A DNA stretch of 64,000 nucleotides, taken from Pycnococcus provasolii. Taxonomy: Eukaryota; Chlorophyta; Pseudoscourfieldiophyceae; Pseudoscourfieldiales. Positions within the stretch are counted from its first letter, which is position 1; every line of letters starts with the position of its first letter. The stretch lies in the NCBI GenBank assembly GCA_049487715.1, contig CP150553.1, positions 1 through 64,000 on the forward strand. The letters run 5' to 3'. Of this stretch, positions 19,872 through 29,020 are shown piece by piece. A program made the position numbers and the translations under genes. The notes below the pieces were generated by a model. It was not told the DNA's origin and did not search any database. It worked only from the letters and a program-made list of their open reading frames with translations.

Positions 19872-21956
19872 TCAGCTGCGCGTTGCGGCTGGCATCGACG
19901 AACACACGTCGTTCCACACGCGCATGCAAGTAGCAACATCCGCAGGAAGCACTGATGGCGCCGACGTCGATGTACCGAGCCGATGCTTGAGCCGTGTACC
20001 GAGACATGGACCTGGTTCCGTCTCGCACCTCTCGTACGCTCGCGTCACGTCGCGGTGCAAGGCTGCGAGAAGCTGCACGGACTCCACAAGTTGAACGAGC
20101 GGGTACCCGCTAGCCTCGACAAGGCTGAGAGCCCATTCGGGTGGCTTGTCGCGCGAACTTGTCGACGCTGCTCCCGCTGCTGCATCAGCCACCCCGGCTG
20201 CTCCTGCGGATGATCCTGCACCACTGCCACCCGGGGCTACCGCGGCGGCGACGAGGCCAACGGCTGCCGCCGCCACCTGGCTCGGCTGCGTGCCAAGCGC
20301 GTCATGGCTGAGCAAGCTTAGGTCACATAGATACCGCACCACCGAGCGGCGGCGAAGGTCAAGGGCCGCGGCGTGCGCGTAGGCGGACGCGAAGCAGACG
20401 GACGTTGGCAGCACGAGGTCGAAGTCGAGACCTTTCAGCAGAGCGCGCTCTGCCACGACAATCTGCGCACGGTCGAATTGCAGGCCGGCGAAGCTAACAC
20501 GTGCAAAGTCGCGTGCCGTGTGGTGCATCGCCGGCTCGGTGAGCTTCGCGGCGATGAAGAGCGCCGTGAGGCCCAATCGTCGCAGCTTGCAGGGAATCGC
20601 CGCCGGGTCGACGGTGGCAGATCCAGACAAGCTTGCACGGCGCGTCAATGGACCACCGCCTTCTCCGCCCGTCACAGCCATCGACGTGGCTAGCAGCGGG
20701 AGACCCGCAGGCTCGACGGCGGTTGCGGCAGCTGCGCCATGGGAGCTCTGCTCGCAGGCGCTAGCGCGATTACCCGCGTCGTTCGCGTTGCTTCCGTGTC
20801 CGGCGAAGCTCGCCGGGAACTGCTGCTCAGGCGAAGCAGCAGATGCTGCAACGACAGCGGCAGCGGCGGCGGCGGCGGCGGGTGGATGACGCAGCAGGAA
20901 CGATTCCGCGCCACGAGCGGCAAGGTAGGCGTCGAAGTAGCGCACAGCTAGGTGCAGCGTCTCATCCTCAAGTCGAAGCTCAGAGCTGCGAGCGAGCATC
21001 CAGTCGACAGCAAGCTGCCGCATGGCTGCAGTGAAGCGTGTACTCCCCGGCTCAATGTATGTTCGAGTCGGATATCGCCTTTCCAGCCGACGTCGTCCGC
21101 CGTCTCCTGTGAATGGAACCGCTAAAGTGGAGGGTGGGCACCATGCAATTGACGGCGACGTGGGCGGGCGCACTGGGAAGGCATGGTTGAGGTCGCTGCT
21201 CGGTCCTGAATCTAGAGGGCTGCTTTCACTTTCGATGGGCACGCTCTCGCTGCACGCGAGTTGGTCCTGCGGCTGGTGTCGTTGTTGTTGTTGTTGTTGC
21301 TGCTGCTGCTGCTGCTGGTGCTGCTGGTGCTGCGCCACGACCGCCACAGCTGCAGCCGCCGCCGCGGCGAACATATGAGCCTGGATCTGCTGTTGCTCAT
21401 CCTGCTTACGTTCCAAGTGCTGCTGCTGCTGCTGCTGTAAAGGTTGCACGTGCGGCGCCTGAACCTGTGCAGGCTGAATCTGCTGTGCCTTCGACTGCTG
21501 CTGCTGCTGCTGCTGCTGCTTTTCCTTTTCCAAAGTGACCACTGGCGGCACAGCCAGGAGCTCTGTGAGCCTCCTTGCGCGTGTCATGCGTCGCGTCTGC
21601 ACCTGTGGCTGCGCCTGAGCCTGAGGAGGAGGTTGCGCCTGCGGTGGCTGCTGCGCCCTCTGCCTCTTCGTTGCAGCGACGACGGAGGCCGATGTTGTAT
21701 TACCACCGTCGCGTTTGCGCTTGTCGGCTTTGTCCATCGCATTGTCAGAGCCCGCGCGTCGTCTCGGCTGAGGCTTCTGCTCCAAGGAGTTGGTAATGTC
21801 GCCGAGCGGTTCGCGCTTTGCCGCCTTGTTAGCGCCAGACGCGTTGTTGGATGTCGCCTTTGCCTGCGCCGATGTCGCCCTCTTTCCGCCCGCGCGCGCT
21901 GCGTTGTTCTGGCTCCTGGTTCGCTTGTCCATTGTGTTTGTCGTTTGTCCCGCCAT
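19872..21956 (-). CDS. Cyclin (A/B-like) with polyQ regions
   Basis: This 694-residue protein is read from ATG 21956. The open frame continues upstream, but that part crosses a telomere-like tract and a mobile element, so it is rejected. Near residue 50 is EPLGDITN, resembling the N-terminal motif of mitotic cyclins. Long polyglutamine and polyalanine tracts follow. The cyclin box starts at about residue 320 (AAMRQLAVDWMLARSSELRLEDETLHLAVRYFD). It is interrupted by about 100 residues of low-complexity Ala/Ser/Gly sequence and resumes with LRRLGLTALFIAAKLTEP, where KLTE matches the cyclin core. A second cyclin-fold part follows (ALLKGLDFDLVLPTS). It would activate a CDK in the nucleus. Confidence 0.75.
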   Translation of the reverse strand: MAGQTTNTMDKRTRSQNNAARAGGKRATSAQAKATSNNASGANKAAKREPLGDITNSLEQKPQPRRRAGSDNAMDKADKRKRDGGNTTSASVVAATKRQRAQQPPQAQPPPQAQAQPQVQTRRMTRARRLTELLAVPPVVTLEKEKQQQQQQQQSKAQQIQPAQVQAPHVQPLQQQQQQHLERKQDEQQQIQAHMFAAAAAAAVAVVAQHQQHQQQQQQQQQQQQRHQPQDQLACSESVPIESESSPLDSGPSSDLNHAFPVRPPTSPSIAWCPPSTLAVPFTGDGGRRRLERRYPTRTYIEPGSTRFTAAMRQLAVDWMLARSSELRLEDETLHLAVRYFDAYLAARGAESFLLRHPPAAAAAAAAVVAASAASPEQQFPASFAGHGSNANDAGNRASACEQSSHGAAAATAVEPAGLPLLATSMAVTGGEGGGPLTRRASLSGSATVDPAAIPCKLRRLGLTALFIAAKLTEPAMHHTARDFARVSFAGLQFDRAQIVVAERALLKGLDFDLVLPTSVCFASAYAHAAALDLRRRSVVRYLCDLSLLSHDALGTQPSQVAAAAVGLVAAAVAPGGSGAGSSAGAAGVADAAAGAASTSSRDKPPEWALSLVEASGYPLVQLVESVQLLAALHRDVTRAYERCETEPGPCLGTRLKHRLGTSTSAPSVLPADVATCMRVWNDVCSSMPAATRS

Positions 21957-22202
21957 GGTGTGCACGTAGAGTGTTGTGTTGCTTCGTACCGTACTTCTGT
22001 ATTCTCGCCAGCGTGCACGAGGCAGCGTACCGAGCAGGCGGGTTAACCGGCAGCGCACCGGCACGTGCAAGGTTGTGAGCAAAAGCAGAGGCTGAAGGGC
22101 AGAAGGGGGGGAGGGGGAGGGGGAGAGCTGATAAGAGGGGAGCGACAGATGGTTTGAAATTTGAAAACCCCACCGGACAGCCGGAGAGGGGGCAGCTCTA
22201 AT

Positions 22203-22229
22203 AACCCTAGCCCTAACCCTAACCCTAAC
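22203..22229. repeat. Interstitial telomere-like tract (CCCTAA)
   Basis: A short run AACCCTAGCCCTAACCCTAA with further CCCTAA lies about 250 bp upstream of the cyclin start codon. It is one of three such tracts in this window, all in 5' flanking DNA. On the cyclin coding strand it reads TTAGGG. Confidence 0.85.
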
Positions 22230-22419
22230 GCTTCGGGGAGGGCCGGGCAAGACTACAAGAGGTGAAGAGGAGGAGAGGAGAGGGAAGGGAGCCCAACATA
22301 AAATCTCCCTCCCCCTCGCGAACCAGGACAAAAACACGCAGAGATACCTTATTAGGTCGCAGGGATAGATACTGTAGATAGATGCCACATGGTCTTGCTT
22401 GGAAAGGTACAGTACAGTA

Positions 22420-23031
22420 CTGTCTGAAATGATAAACGGACCGCCCATGTTAAACGGACCGGATTTGTAAGTCAACCCCACAACTGGGCCGTCCCAAGTC
22501 CGTTTCACCCGTGGTTTGTGGCAGTGGTACACTATGGGTGTAGGCCTACTTGCACACACTTACCACGTAGAAAACCAACGCACGAGCTGCTCACAAATTC
22601 GCGACAAAACAGCGTTCCGCCATTAAAATCCGAAAATCCATTTGTAAGTCGGGGGAGAATTTGCCCCGACAGAAATCCGAGACCAATTTGGGAAACTCAG
22701 AATCCCTTTATTTCCCCCCGACTTCCAAATGCATGGGTCCCCCCCCCCCTGATCAGCATGGGGGAAAGGAATTCCATCGGGAAACCCAAATTTTACATTT
22801 CGACAACGGGAACCCCGTAGTCCGTTTAACATTTGGCGGTCATGGCGGAGTGTACCACTTTGACTGGTTGTGTACACGCGAGTGTTCGTTGTGCACTGTT
22901 CCTCGCGACGGCGTCGCATAGACCACTCAAGAGGCTTGCCCGAACACCACAAGAACGGGCAAAAATGACCTGGTATGACACGACCATTGGGACGACTTAC
23001 AAATGACCGGTCCGTTTATCATTTTAGACAG
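22420..23031. mobile_element. 612-bp TIR element with TA target duplication (MITE-like)
   Basis: The ends are inverted repeats of 24 bp starting CTGTCT(G/A)AAATGATAAA with one mismatch. They are flanked on both sides by TA (22418-22419 and 23032-23033), as in Tc1/mariner-type insertions. The motif AAACGGAC occurs five times, mostly close to the ends and inverted in the right half. ATTTGTAAGTC occurs three times, and AGTGGTACACT recurs inverted inside. There is no transposase frame, so it is a non-autonomous element. It lies in the 5' flank shared by the cyclin and K+ channel genes. The family assignment is tentative. Confidence 0.75.
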
Positions 23032-23177
23032 TACGTAGGGTAGGCTCCCGGTGGTATGGTAGAATGACATCACAGTACTACTCCATAGACTAACTAAGCA
23101 TGGCCGCTCGTCTCCAAGTAAAGAGTAGTCGGGTTGAGCTAACAGTTGAGCTACTGTTGAGCTAATCTTTGAGCTAA

Positions 23178-23315
23178 CCCCTCCTTTGAATCGAAGAAAC
23201 CACACTCCCGTTCAATGCTGGTACCCCACGATTCGACGAGGTTTCGATCTCGAAGCGTTCTGCGTGATTGCGTGATTCTCGATTTTTTTTTATAACGTGA
23301 GGCTCCCGACCCAGA
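23178..23315 (+). repeat. Dispersed ~137-bp repeat, copy B
   Basis: This is the second copy of the segment at 7206-7341, in the same orientation and with the same end points. Four GAGCTAA-type short repeats precede it (about 23135-23177). It lies about 400 bp upstream of the K+ channel start codon. Confidence 0.85.
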
Positions 23316-23444
23316 CTGTACGATACGATGCGTGATCTCCCCTCTCGCCCTGTCGACAACCTCCCTCCCTCGTCCCGGTTTCCCAACCTCGCACGCAGCT
23401 TGCGGCAAGCTGAGGTGGGCAGCCCAGGCCAGCCCAGGCCAGCT

Positions 23445-23512
23445 GAGGTGAGCCGACACTAGGGTGAGCCGACACTGAGCCGACACTGAGGTGAGCCGAC
23501 ACTAGGGTGAGG
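23445..23512. repeat. GTGAGCCGACACT minisatellite
   Basis: Four or five imperfect copies of (AGG)GTGAGCCGACACTAG are arranged in tandem upstream of the K+ channel gene. A short CCAGCCCAGG repeat immediately precedes them. There are no coding implications. Confidence 0.8.
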
Positions 23513-23711
23513 CCGCTACACTTGCGCCAACACGCTTAGACACACGCACATACTGGACCGGCCATCCGCGTGCGCCGTGCGCGCCATCGCGGGGCCCTGT
23601 CAAAGGGTGGGGAGAGCAGCTGTGCGCGCCTGCCTGCCTGGTAACTGCACGTGAGCGTCTGCACATCCTCGGAAGAAGTTCACGCGCGTTTCGTGCAAGC
23701 GACGACACAAC

Positions 23712-26144
23712 ATGAACATCACAAGCTCGGCATTCGCGAACGAGGAGGTGATGGGTGCAAACAGCAGGGCAAGGGCGTCCTCAAGGCAACCGTCGGCCGC
23801 GCCAACCTCGAACAACGTGCTCAAGGGGAGGGACAGGCGGCAGACGGTGGGACAATGGTCACAGGAAGGGCCGCAGCCGTTGCATGAGCAAGAACCTGGA
23901 GACGTCACAGTAAGCTCGAAGAGCGTGGTTCTCAAGTCCATTACGAAGCCGTCCGCGAAGCCGCCGCCAGACCAGAGAGAACGCTACAACGGTGAAGGTA
24001 GAGAGAAGAGGGATAGCAGAGACAAACGTTTCTCGACGATGTTTTCGAGACGAGACGTTGAGCTGCGCGCAAAGGACATCTTCGCCAACGCCGACGCTGA
24101 GTCCCTCATGGACGGCGACGAGTGGAAGAGAACCGAGGCGCACGGCGCCAGCTACCCCGTCTCCAAGCTGAACAGCTTCCTCGGCCAGAGCTGGTCGAAG
24201 AGCGGCGTGCTAGACCCCAGCAGCTCGTTCATGGTTCGCTGGGACTTTCTCACGACACTTTGCCTGCTGTTCACAATCTTCGTTACCCCCTACGAGGTTT
24301 CGTTTCTGGAGACAAAGCTCAACGAGCTCTTCTGGATTAATCGCGTCGTTGATTTCGTGTTCATCGTCGACATCTTCATCACTATGCACCTCACGTACGT
24401 CGATCCTTCGAACGGCAAGTGGGTGACGAGCTTGAAGCGCATACGCGAGCGATACATCAGGTCCACGTTCACGCTCGACGTTATCTCCGTGCTGCCCTTC
24501 GACATCATCGGTGTCGCGGCCGACTCGAAGCAGCTTAACGATCTCAAGATTCTGCGCGTCGTTAAGCTGTTCAAGCTCGCGAAGCTTATGCGCATCATTC
24601 GAGCTGGTCGCCTGCTTCGGCAGATTGAGAATTCGTATCCCATCAACTACGGCGTAATGCAGCTTGTCGGCTTCCTAATATCCGTGCTGATTGCCGGGCA
24701 CTGGCTAGCCTGCATGTTTCGCATGACCGTGACGCTGACGACCGATGACGTTACCCAGGATGAAAACTGGATCCTGCGCATGACGCAGCAAGGCGAACTT
24801 CCTGAGAATTCAACGGCGTATGACCACTACGTCGTCGCATACTACTGGGCCATCATGACCATGACAACGATAGGTTACGGCGACGTGCCAATCACCAGCA
24901 CGAGCGAGAGGACAGCTGCCATCGTCGGCATGATGCTCGGCACGGCGTTCTACACGTACATCATCGGTGCGGTTACGGGTATCGTCACGACACTGAACAT
25001 GTCGCATCGCGAATTCTACCAGCGGTGTGACGGGGTGAACAGGTTCTGTCAGGCGTACAAGCTGCCAAACACCATGAGGCACAAGCTGCGGGAGTACTTT
25101 CGATACAAGCACAGCAAGACTGGGCTGTACGACTACCACGGCCTGCTGGAGGAAATGAGCCCAGGCCTTCAGCGCGAGGTTGCGATCATCACGCAGATGC
25201 ACTGGGTCAAATCGCTTCGGTTCTTCAAGGACTGCGACCACGCCTTCCTCACGGATGTGGTGATGGTGATGAACCACGTACACTTCCCGCAGGGCGAGGT
25301 GTTCATCGAGCCCGGCGACCCACCCACGCATATGTACGTGATTGTCAGCGGCATCGCGATGCACGAGGGACGTGTGTTCTGCAGCTGGGGTTTGATTGGC
25401 GAAGACATGGTGCACTCGAGCCGGAAAAGAGAAGGTAAGGCAAGGGCGCTTACATTCGTGAACGCCTTCGAGCTTACCAAGGACAACCTTGAGGTTTGCT
25501 TCGAGCGACATCCCACGGACGCAAAGCGCGTTCGCAAGCGCGCGGCGTACGCTGGAATTCGCGTGGAATTTCTCGCATTCGCCAAGGCGAAGCGTCTCTT
25601 CGACGACGCTCGAGCACATGGAGCGGTGGACGTGGTGGCGTACGTGATGCGCTCGCACTACAATCGTGACGGGAGCACAATGTGGACAGCCAGCGAAGGC
25701 AAGAAGCCGATTACAAATCGCGAGCTGCACCATCTGTCTAGGCTAGCAGATGATGATAATCGCATGATAGCTGCGCTCAAGATCCAGCGAAAAGTGAAAA
25801 AGTGGCGCAAACAGACGCGAGCTCGCCTGGAGAATGAGAAGAACGTCGAAAAGATTTACCAGTTCCCCGCATGGGTCACGCGCACCGCACAGATGCTGAG
25901 CAAGTTCGATGGCAAAGACCATGTCGACGGGCTTTTTCGGCGTCACGCGAATCTCACGCACCAAATTGCTCTTCACCAGAATTCTTTCGCGCAGAAACTC
26001 AATCACAGGCTCAACGCAGTCAGTGAGCTCCAGGAGAGCCACGAAAAGTTGCGCAAAGCCCTTAGCTTGCTGCTACGGCAAAGCGGCGTCGATCCGAGCA
26101 CAGTATGGCAAGAAGAAGAAGGCGTGAGCAAATCTTCTGCATAA
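23712..26144 (+). CDS. Voltage-gated K+ channel, EAG/CNG/HCN superfamily
   Basis: This 810-residue protein has a six-helix channel core at about residues 172-440. An S4-like basic helix is present (ILRVVKLFKLAKLMRIIRAG). The pore helix and K+ filter are TIGYGDVPIT, with the GYGD starting at residue 388. The C-linker follows (HKLREYFRYKHSKTGLYDYHGLLEEMSPGLQ). A cyclic-nucleotide-binding-like domain starts FPQGEVFIEPGDPPTHMYVIVSG. Its phosphate-binding cassette is diverged (LIGEDMVHSSRKREGKARAL), so nucleotide gating is uncertain. An IQ-type motif near residue 690 (ALKIQRKVKKWRKQ) suggests calmodulin or centrin binding. A short coiled coil ends the protein. It is a plasma or flagellar membrane K+ channel by family. 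Confidence 0.88.
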   Translation: MNITSSAFANEEVMGANSRARASSRQPSAAPTSNNVLKGRDRRQTVGQWSQEGPQPLHEQEPGDVTVSSKSVVLKSITKPSAKPPPDQRERYNGEGREKRDSRDKRFSTMFSRRDVELRAKDIFANADAESLMDGDEWKRTEAHGASYPVSKLNSFLGQSWSKSGVLDPSSSFMVRWDFLTTLCLLFTIFVTPYEVSFLETKLNELFWINRVVDFVFIVDIFITMHLTYVDPSNGKWVTSLKRIRERYIRSTFTLDVISVLPFDIIGVAADSKQLNDLKILRVVKLFKLAKLMRIIRAGRLLRQIENSYPINYGVMQLVGFLISVLIAGHWLACMFRMTVTLTTDDVTQDENWILRMTQQGELPENSTAYDHYVVAYYWAIMTMTTIGYGDVPITSTSERTAAIVGMMLGTAFYTYIIGAVTGIVTTLNMSHREFYQRCDGVNRFCQAYKLPNTMRHKLREYFRYKHSKTGLYDYHGLLEEMSPGLQREVAIITQMHWVKSLRFFKDCDHAFLTDVVMVMNHVHFPQGEVFIEPGDPPTHMYVIVSGIAMHEGRVFCSWGLIGEDMVHSSRKREGKARALTFVNAFELTKDNLEVCFERHPTDAKRVRKRAAYAGIRVEFLAFAKAKRLFDDARAHGAVDVVAYVMRSHYNRDGSTMWTASEGKKPITNRELHHLSRLADDDNRMIAALKIQRKVKKWRKQTRARLENEKNVEKIYQFPAWVTRTAQMLSKFDGKDHVDGLFRRHANLTHQIALHQNSFAQKLNHRLNAVSELQESHEKLRKALSLLLRQSGVDPSTVWQEEEGVSKSSA

Positions 26145-26378
26145 ATTAAATAATTTTAATTATCGTAAATACTACTTCAATAATGGCATCGTATGTAAAG
26201 GGTCACGCCGTAGTCCACCTACTGTACCTTGGAATATTAATATCTCAAAAGGTTACATCTGATAAATATAGGTGTGATAAATATAGGTGATAAATATGCT
26301 GCAACTACACCTTGCAACTACCACAGACAGTTCCGACCGTCGTCGTGCAAATACCGTTTGGTGCCTTGTTGTTCATCG

Positions 26379-27179
26379 TCACTCGTGTCCAAACGTATGA
26401 CTCATGCCCTGGCGAAGCTTAGATCGCAAGCTCGGCTCGCGGTACCCATCTCCCGACTCCCAGTCGCTTGTAACAAGACTGCGCCGGCGAGTGCGCGTAC
26501 TCTTGCGGCACTTGGTCGGACTCGGAGAATTGCTGCGAATGGGGGATGCGAGAAGAGGTGTCTCTGCTGTGCATGCGTCTGGGTACGAGTCGTAGTCAGG
26601 AGGGGTGGGAGGAAGCTCCGGTATTCCTTCGTCGACATGCGGCGGCGGAGGAGGAGGAGGAGGAGGAGAAGGAGGAGGAGGAGGAGAAGGAGGAGAAGGA
26701 GCAGGCGTCTGCAGCGATGGCGGCGACGGCGAAGGTAAAGGCGGAGAAGACGTCGTTGGAGATTCCTTCGCGTCGATGGCTTCCGCACTTGCTGGTGCTT
26801 CATGAGCAGCCCCGCTGTCGTTTCGCGTGCTGCGCCGCGCACTGGCTTTCTCCGCCTCGAGCTCCGCGTGCAGCACAGGCACCACCTTTGAGACTGACAG
26901 CTCGAGGCATGCGTATCCGTGCTTGATGACCCGCATCTCAAGTTTGAGCTTGTTGATCTCCGCCGTCAGCTGCGCGTTCGTAGCGACGAGGTCTCGATTC
27001 ACCTGCGCTTGTCGCGTCGCGAGCTCATCCATCTCTCGCTTGTGCCGCCTTTCGCGTTCCGACGTGGCGTTCCTGGCCTGTCGCAGCTGGACGGTGAGCT
27101 GCCTCGCCGCGCGTTCCCACGAGCCTTGTGGCGCCGACGACGTCGATGTCGTCGACGCGCGCCTGTGCGGTAGCGTCAT
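26379..27179 (-). CDS. Putative shugoshin-like protein
   Basis: This 266-residue protein has an N-terminal coiled coil (about residues 20-110) with Asn/Gln-rich heptads ending NAQLTAEINKLKLEMRVI. A proline-rich, low-complexity middle follows, then a basic C-terminal box (RTRRRSLVTSDWESGDGYREP and then SLRSKLRQ). An N-terminal coiled coil plus a C-terminal basic motif ending in Tyr, Glu-Pro, Leu and Lys-Leu-Arg is the layout of shugoshins. These protect centromeric cohesin through PP2A and bind phosphorylated H2A. The match is by architecture and a short motif only, and a generic coiled-coil protein is possible. It is convergent with the K+ channel gene. Confidence 0.5.
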   Translation of the reverse strand: MTLPHRRASTTSTSSAPQGSWERAARQLTVQLRQARNATSERERRHKREMDELATRQAQVNRDLVATNAQLTAEINKLKLEMRVIKHGYACLELSVSKVVPVLHAELEAEKASARRSTRNDSGAAHEAPASAEAIDAKESPTTSSPPLPSPSPPSLQTPAPSPPSPPPPPSPPPPPPPPPHVDEGIPELPPTPPDYDSYPDACTAETPLLASPIRSNSPSPTKCRKSTRTRRRSLVTSDWESGDGYREPSLRSKLRQGMSHTFGHE

Positions 27180-27402
27180 GCGCTCGGCGAGGGAGGGACC
27201 TCCGGGAGCCGTGGTGGTTTGTATGTGACAGGTGGTGGCAGAGTATGGGACAAGCAGGCAGGCAGGCTGGCAAGCGGAGGAAAAGGGGAGGATCCTAAGC
27301 GGGGAGGGGCAAGCAAAGAAGAGATCGGGGCGAAGCAGATCGGGATCTGCTGGGAAGTTTCGGGGTTTAAAAAAGAAAATAGAAAAGAGCCGTTGGTGGC
27401 AC

Positions 27403-27510
27403 AGTAAAAGGGCCCACCAGGTTTATAAAAATTAGTTTTTCCAGGTTTATAAAAAACCCTGCCCCCTTCCACCTCCCCCTGTGGCGCCATGGTGGCGACG
27501 ACGCGCACGG
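27403..27510 (+). repeat. MULE left TIR with promoter-like boxes and start codon
   Basis: This is a perfect inverted match of 28913-29020. It contains two direct repeats of CCAGGTTTATAAAAA about 25 bp apart, each a TATA-like box. The translated frame's ATG lies at 27489, inside the TIR. Confidence 0.95.
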
Positions 27511-28894
27511 GACGAGCTGTGCACTTGCTGCTGGCGAAGCAGTCGCCGGTAAAGGTGCAAGCAGTTGTCGCGCGGAAGAAGAAGCGTAAGCTTGACTTGG
27601 ACGCAAGCACGACACTTGATGAGGCTGTGACGACATCAAAGAGGACAAAGAAGCGTGCAACCGCTCAGGTTGTGGAAGTGGATGATGAGGACGGCATAGG
27701 CTTGGATGAGCTGGCTGCTGCTGCTGCTGCGAAGGAGAATAAGGCAGCCGGTACCAATGAAGTGAGTGCTGCTAAAAAGGAGAAGCGCTTTCGCTCGACG
27801 AAATCAGCTTTTGTTGTCCTTACCAAGGTTCAGTACACAGGTAACTACGACGAGGCCTTCATGAAACTTAAGCAAGCATCAATTCACAAGCTCACTCGTG
27901 GGGGTAGTTATCCTTTGAAGAATGGTGACTCGGTACAAAACTTCAAGTGCTTGCACAACACAGTTGGCTGCAAGTACAAGTGCAGGATCATCCACGTGAA
28001 GGAAACGAATGAAGTGCGCTTAGAGACCTGTGGGACGCACTGCCTCGAGGCACACGCGAAGAGAACGTCAACCAAGGGAATGTCAGCACAACAAAAAGAC
28101 TACGTCAAGACTGCCATGCGCAATAAGGTTCAACCGGAGACGATCCAAAACACCATGATGGAAGAGTCACCGTCGAAGAATCTAGGCGCTGGTGGTTACC
28201 CTACCCTCAACATGGTGCAGAACTTCATCAAGAAGGAATCGACGAAGGTCAACAAGGAGGAAGCGTTTGGGAACACCATCGCAGAGTTGAAGGAGTGGTG
28301 CACAACTCACAGCACGATTCCAACCAACGACGACGAGGTCTTTGTTGTTGACTTCTACTTTGGTGAAAGTACATTCAAGATTTTTCTGTCCACTCGCAGA
28401 TTGTTAAAGTGCATCGTGGAGCAAGCTAGCAGAGGATGTGGAAAGATCTTGGTGTGCATGAGAAGAAAGCGCAGAAGTTTGAAGAAGCCTTCTTGAGTGA
28501 CGATGATAAACAGCTGAAGTCCTTGACGTATGATAAGGCGATCAAGCTGCTACGGACGTTTCACATGTTGGAGGAGCTCCCCGAGGACGAGAAGATCTGC
28601 AAGTACGTGCAGTTTAGTTGTACGTGCCATGGCAAACTTGGAATAAAGCATAAGTTTGGCTATCAGTGCACGCGCAAGTGCAAGCACACCCTCGCACAAG
28701 GACTTCGAACTGGTCTCTACGTCGTTCCCTGTGGCCTTGAACTTGGCGTCGTATCGAAGCCGAAGAGCGCAGGCGGTCGGGCGAAGAAAGCAGGCAAAGC
28801 CCTCGAGTGTGAGTCAAGCGAGTCAGACGATGAGGAAGAGGATGACGAGTCGAGCGAACACGAGGACGGCTCAGAAGAGGACGAGATAGAATAG
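27489..28894 (+). pseudogene. MULE transposase remnant (WRKY/FLYWCH-like plus SWIM, DDE core missing)
   Basis: The first frame (27489-28496) has a nuclear-type basic region and then a zinc-binding module with C..C and HC/H residues (NFKCLHNTVGCKYKCRI and then TCGTHCLEAH). This is the GCM1/WRKY/FLYWCH-like DNA-binding part found at the N-terminus of MULE transposases. It also has the start of a transposase domain (DEVFVVDFYF, FLSTRRLL). The frame then shifts near 28440, and a second frame (to 28894) carries CTCHG...CKH, a SWIM-type CXC...CXH finger, and an acidic tail. The 200-plus residues that would hold the catalytic DDE are absent, so a deletion with a frame change is inferred. Confidence 0.75.
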
Positions 28895-28912
28895 ATAGAG
28901 AGTCATGCATGT

Positions 28913-29020
28913 CCGTGCGCGTCGTCGCCACCATGGCGCCACAGGGGGAGGTGGAAGGGGGCAGGGTTTTTTATAAACCTGGAAAAACTAATTTTTATAA
29001 ACCTGGTGGGCCCTTTTACT
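28913..29020 (-). repeat. MULE right TIR
   Basis: This is the reverse complement of the left TIR over all 108 bp. It carries the same TATA-like boxes and start codon pointing inward, so antisense transcription of the element is possible. The apparent minus-strand frame at 28614-28934 is only this mirror effect. Confidence 0.95.

Larger units (their letters stand above)
27403..29020 (+). mobile_element. Mutator-like (MULE) DNA transposon, 1,618 bp, internally deleted
   Basis: The terminal inverted repeats are 108 bp each (27403-27510 and 28913-29020) and identical at every base. The flanks TTGGTGGCAC (left) and TTGGGGCAC (right) look like a 9-10 bp target duplication differing by one base, the size typical of Mutator-like elements. 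The interior encodes an N-terminal zinc-binding module and a C-terminal SWIM-like finger, but no DDE catalytic core. It is therefore probably a non-autonomous derivative. The element sits in the spacer between the shugoshin-like and SFI1-like genes. Confidence 0.88.

Noticed and set aside
21957-22559. 201-codon N-terminal extension of the cyclin frame
   Set aside because: It crosses a telomere-like tract and the end of a TIR element. A good initiator (MAGQTTNTMDKRTRS) occurs at 21956.
23178-23315. tRNA-derived SINE or tRNA gene in the shared 137-bp module
   Set aside because: GGTTTCGATCTCG resembles a B box, but no A box, cloverleaf or poly-A tail could be found by eye. Left as an unclassified repeat.
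28614-28934. Minus-strand frame starting in the right MULE TIR
   Set aside because: It begins with the same residues as the sense frame only because the TIRs are inverted copies. The rest is Arg/Ser-rich noise.
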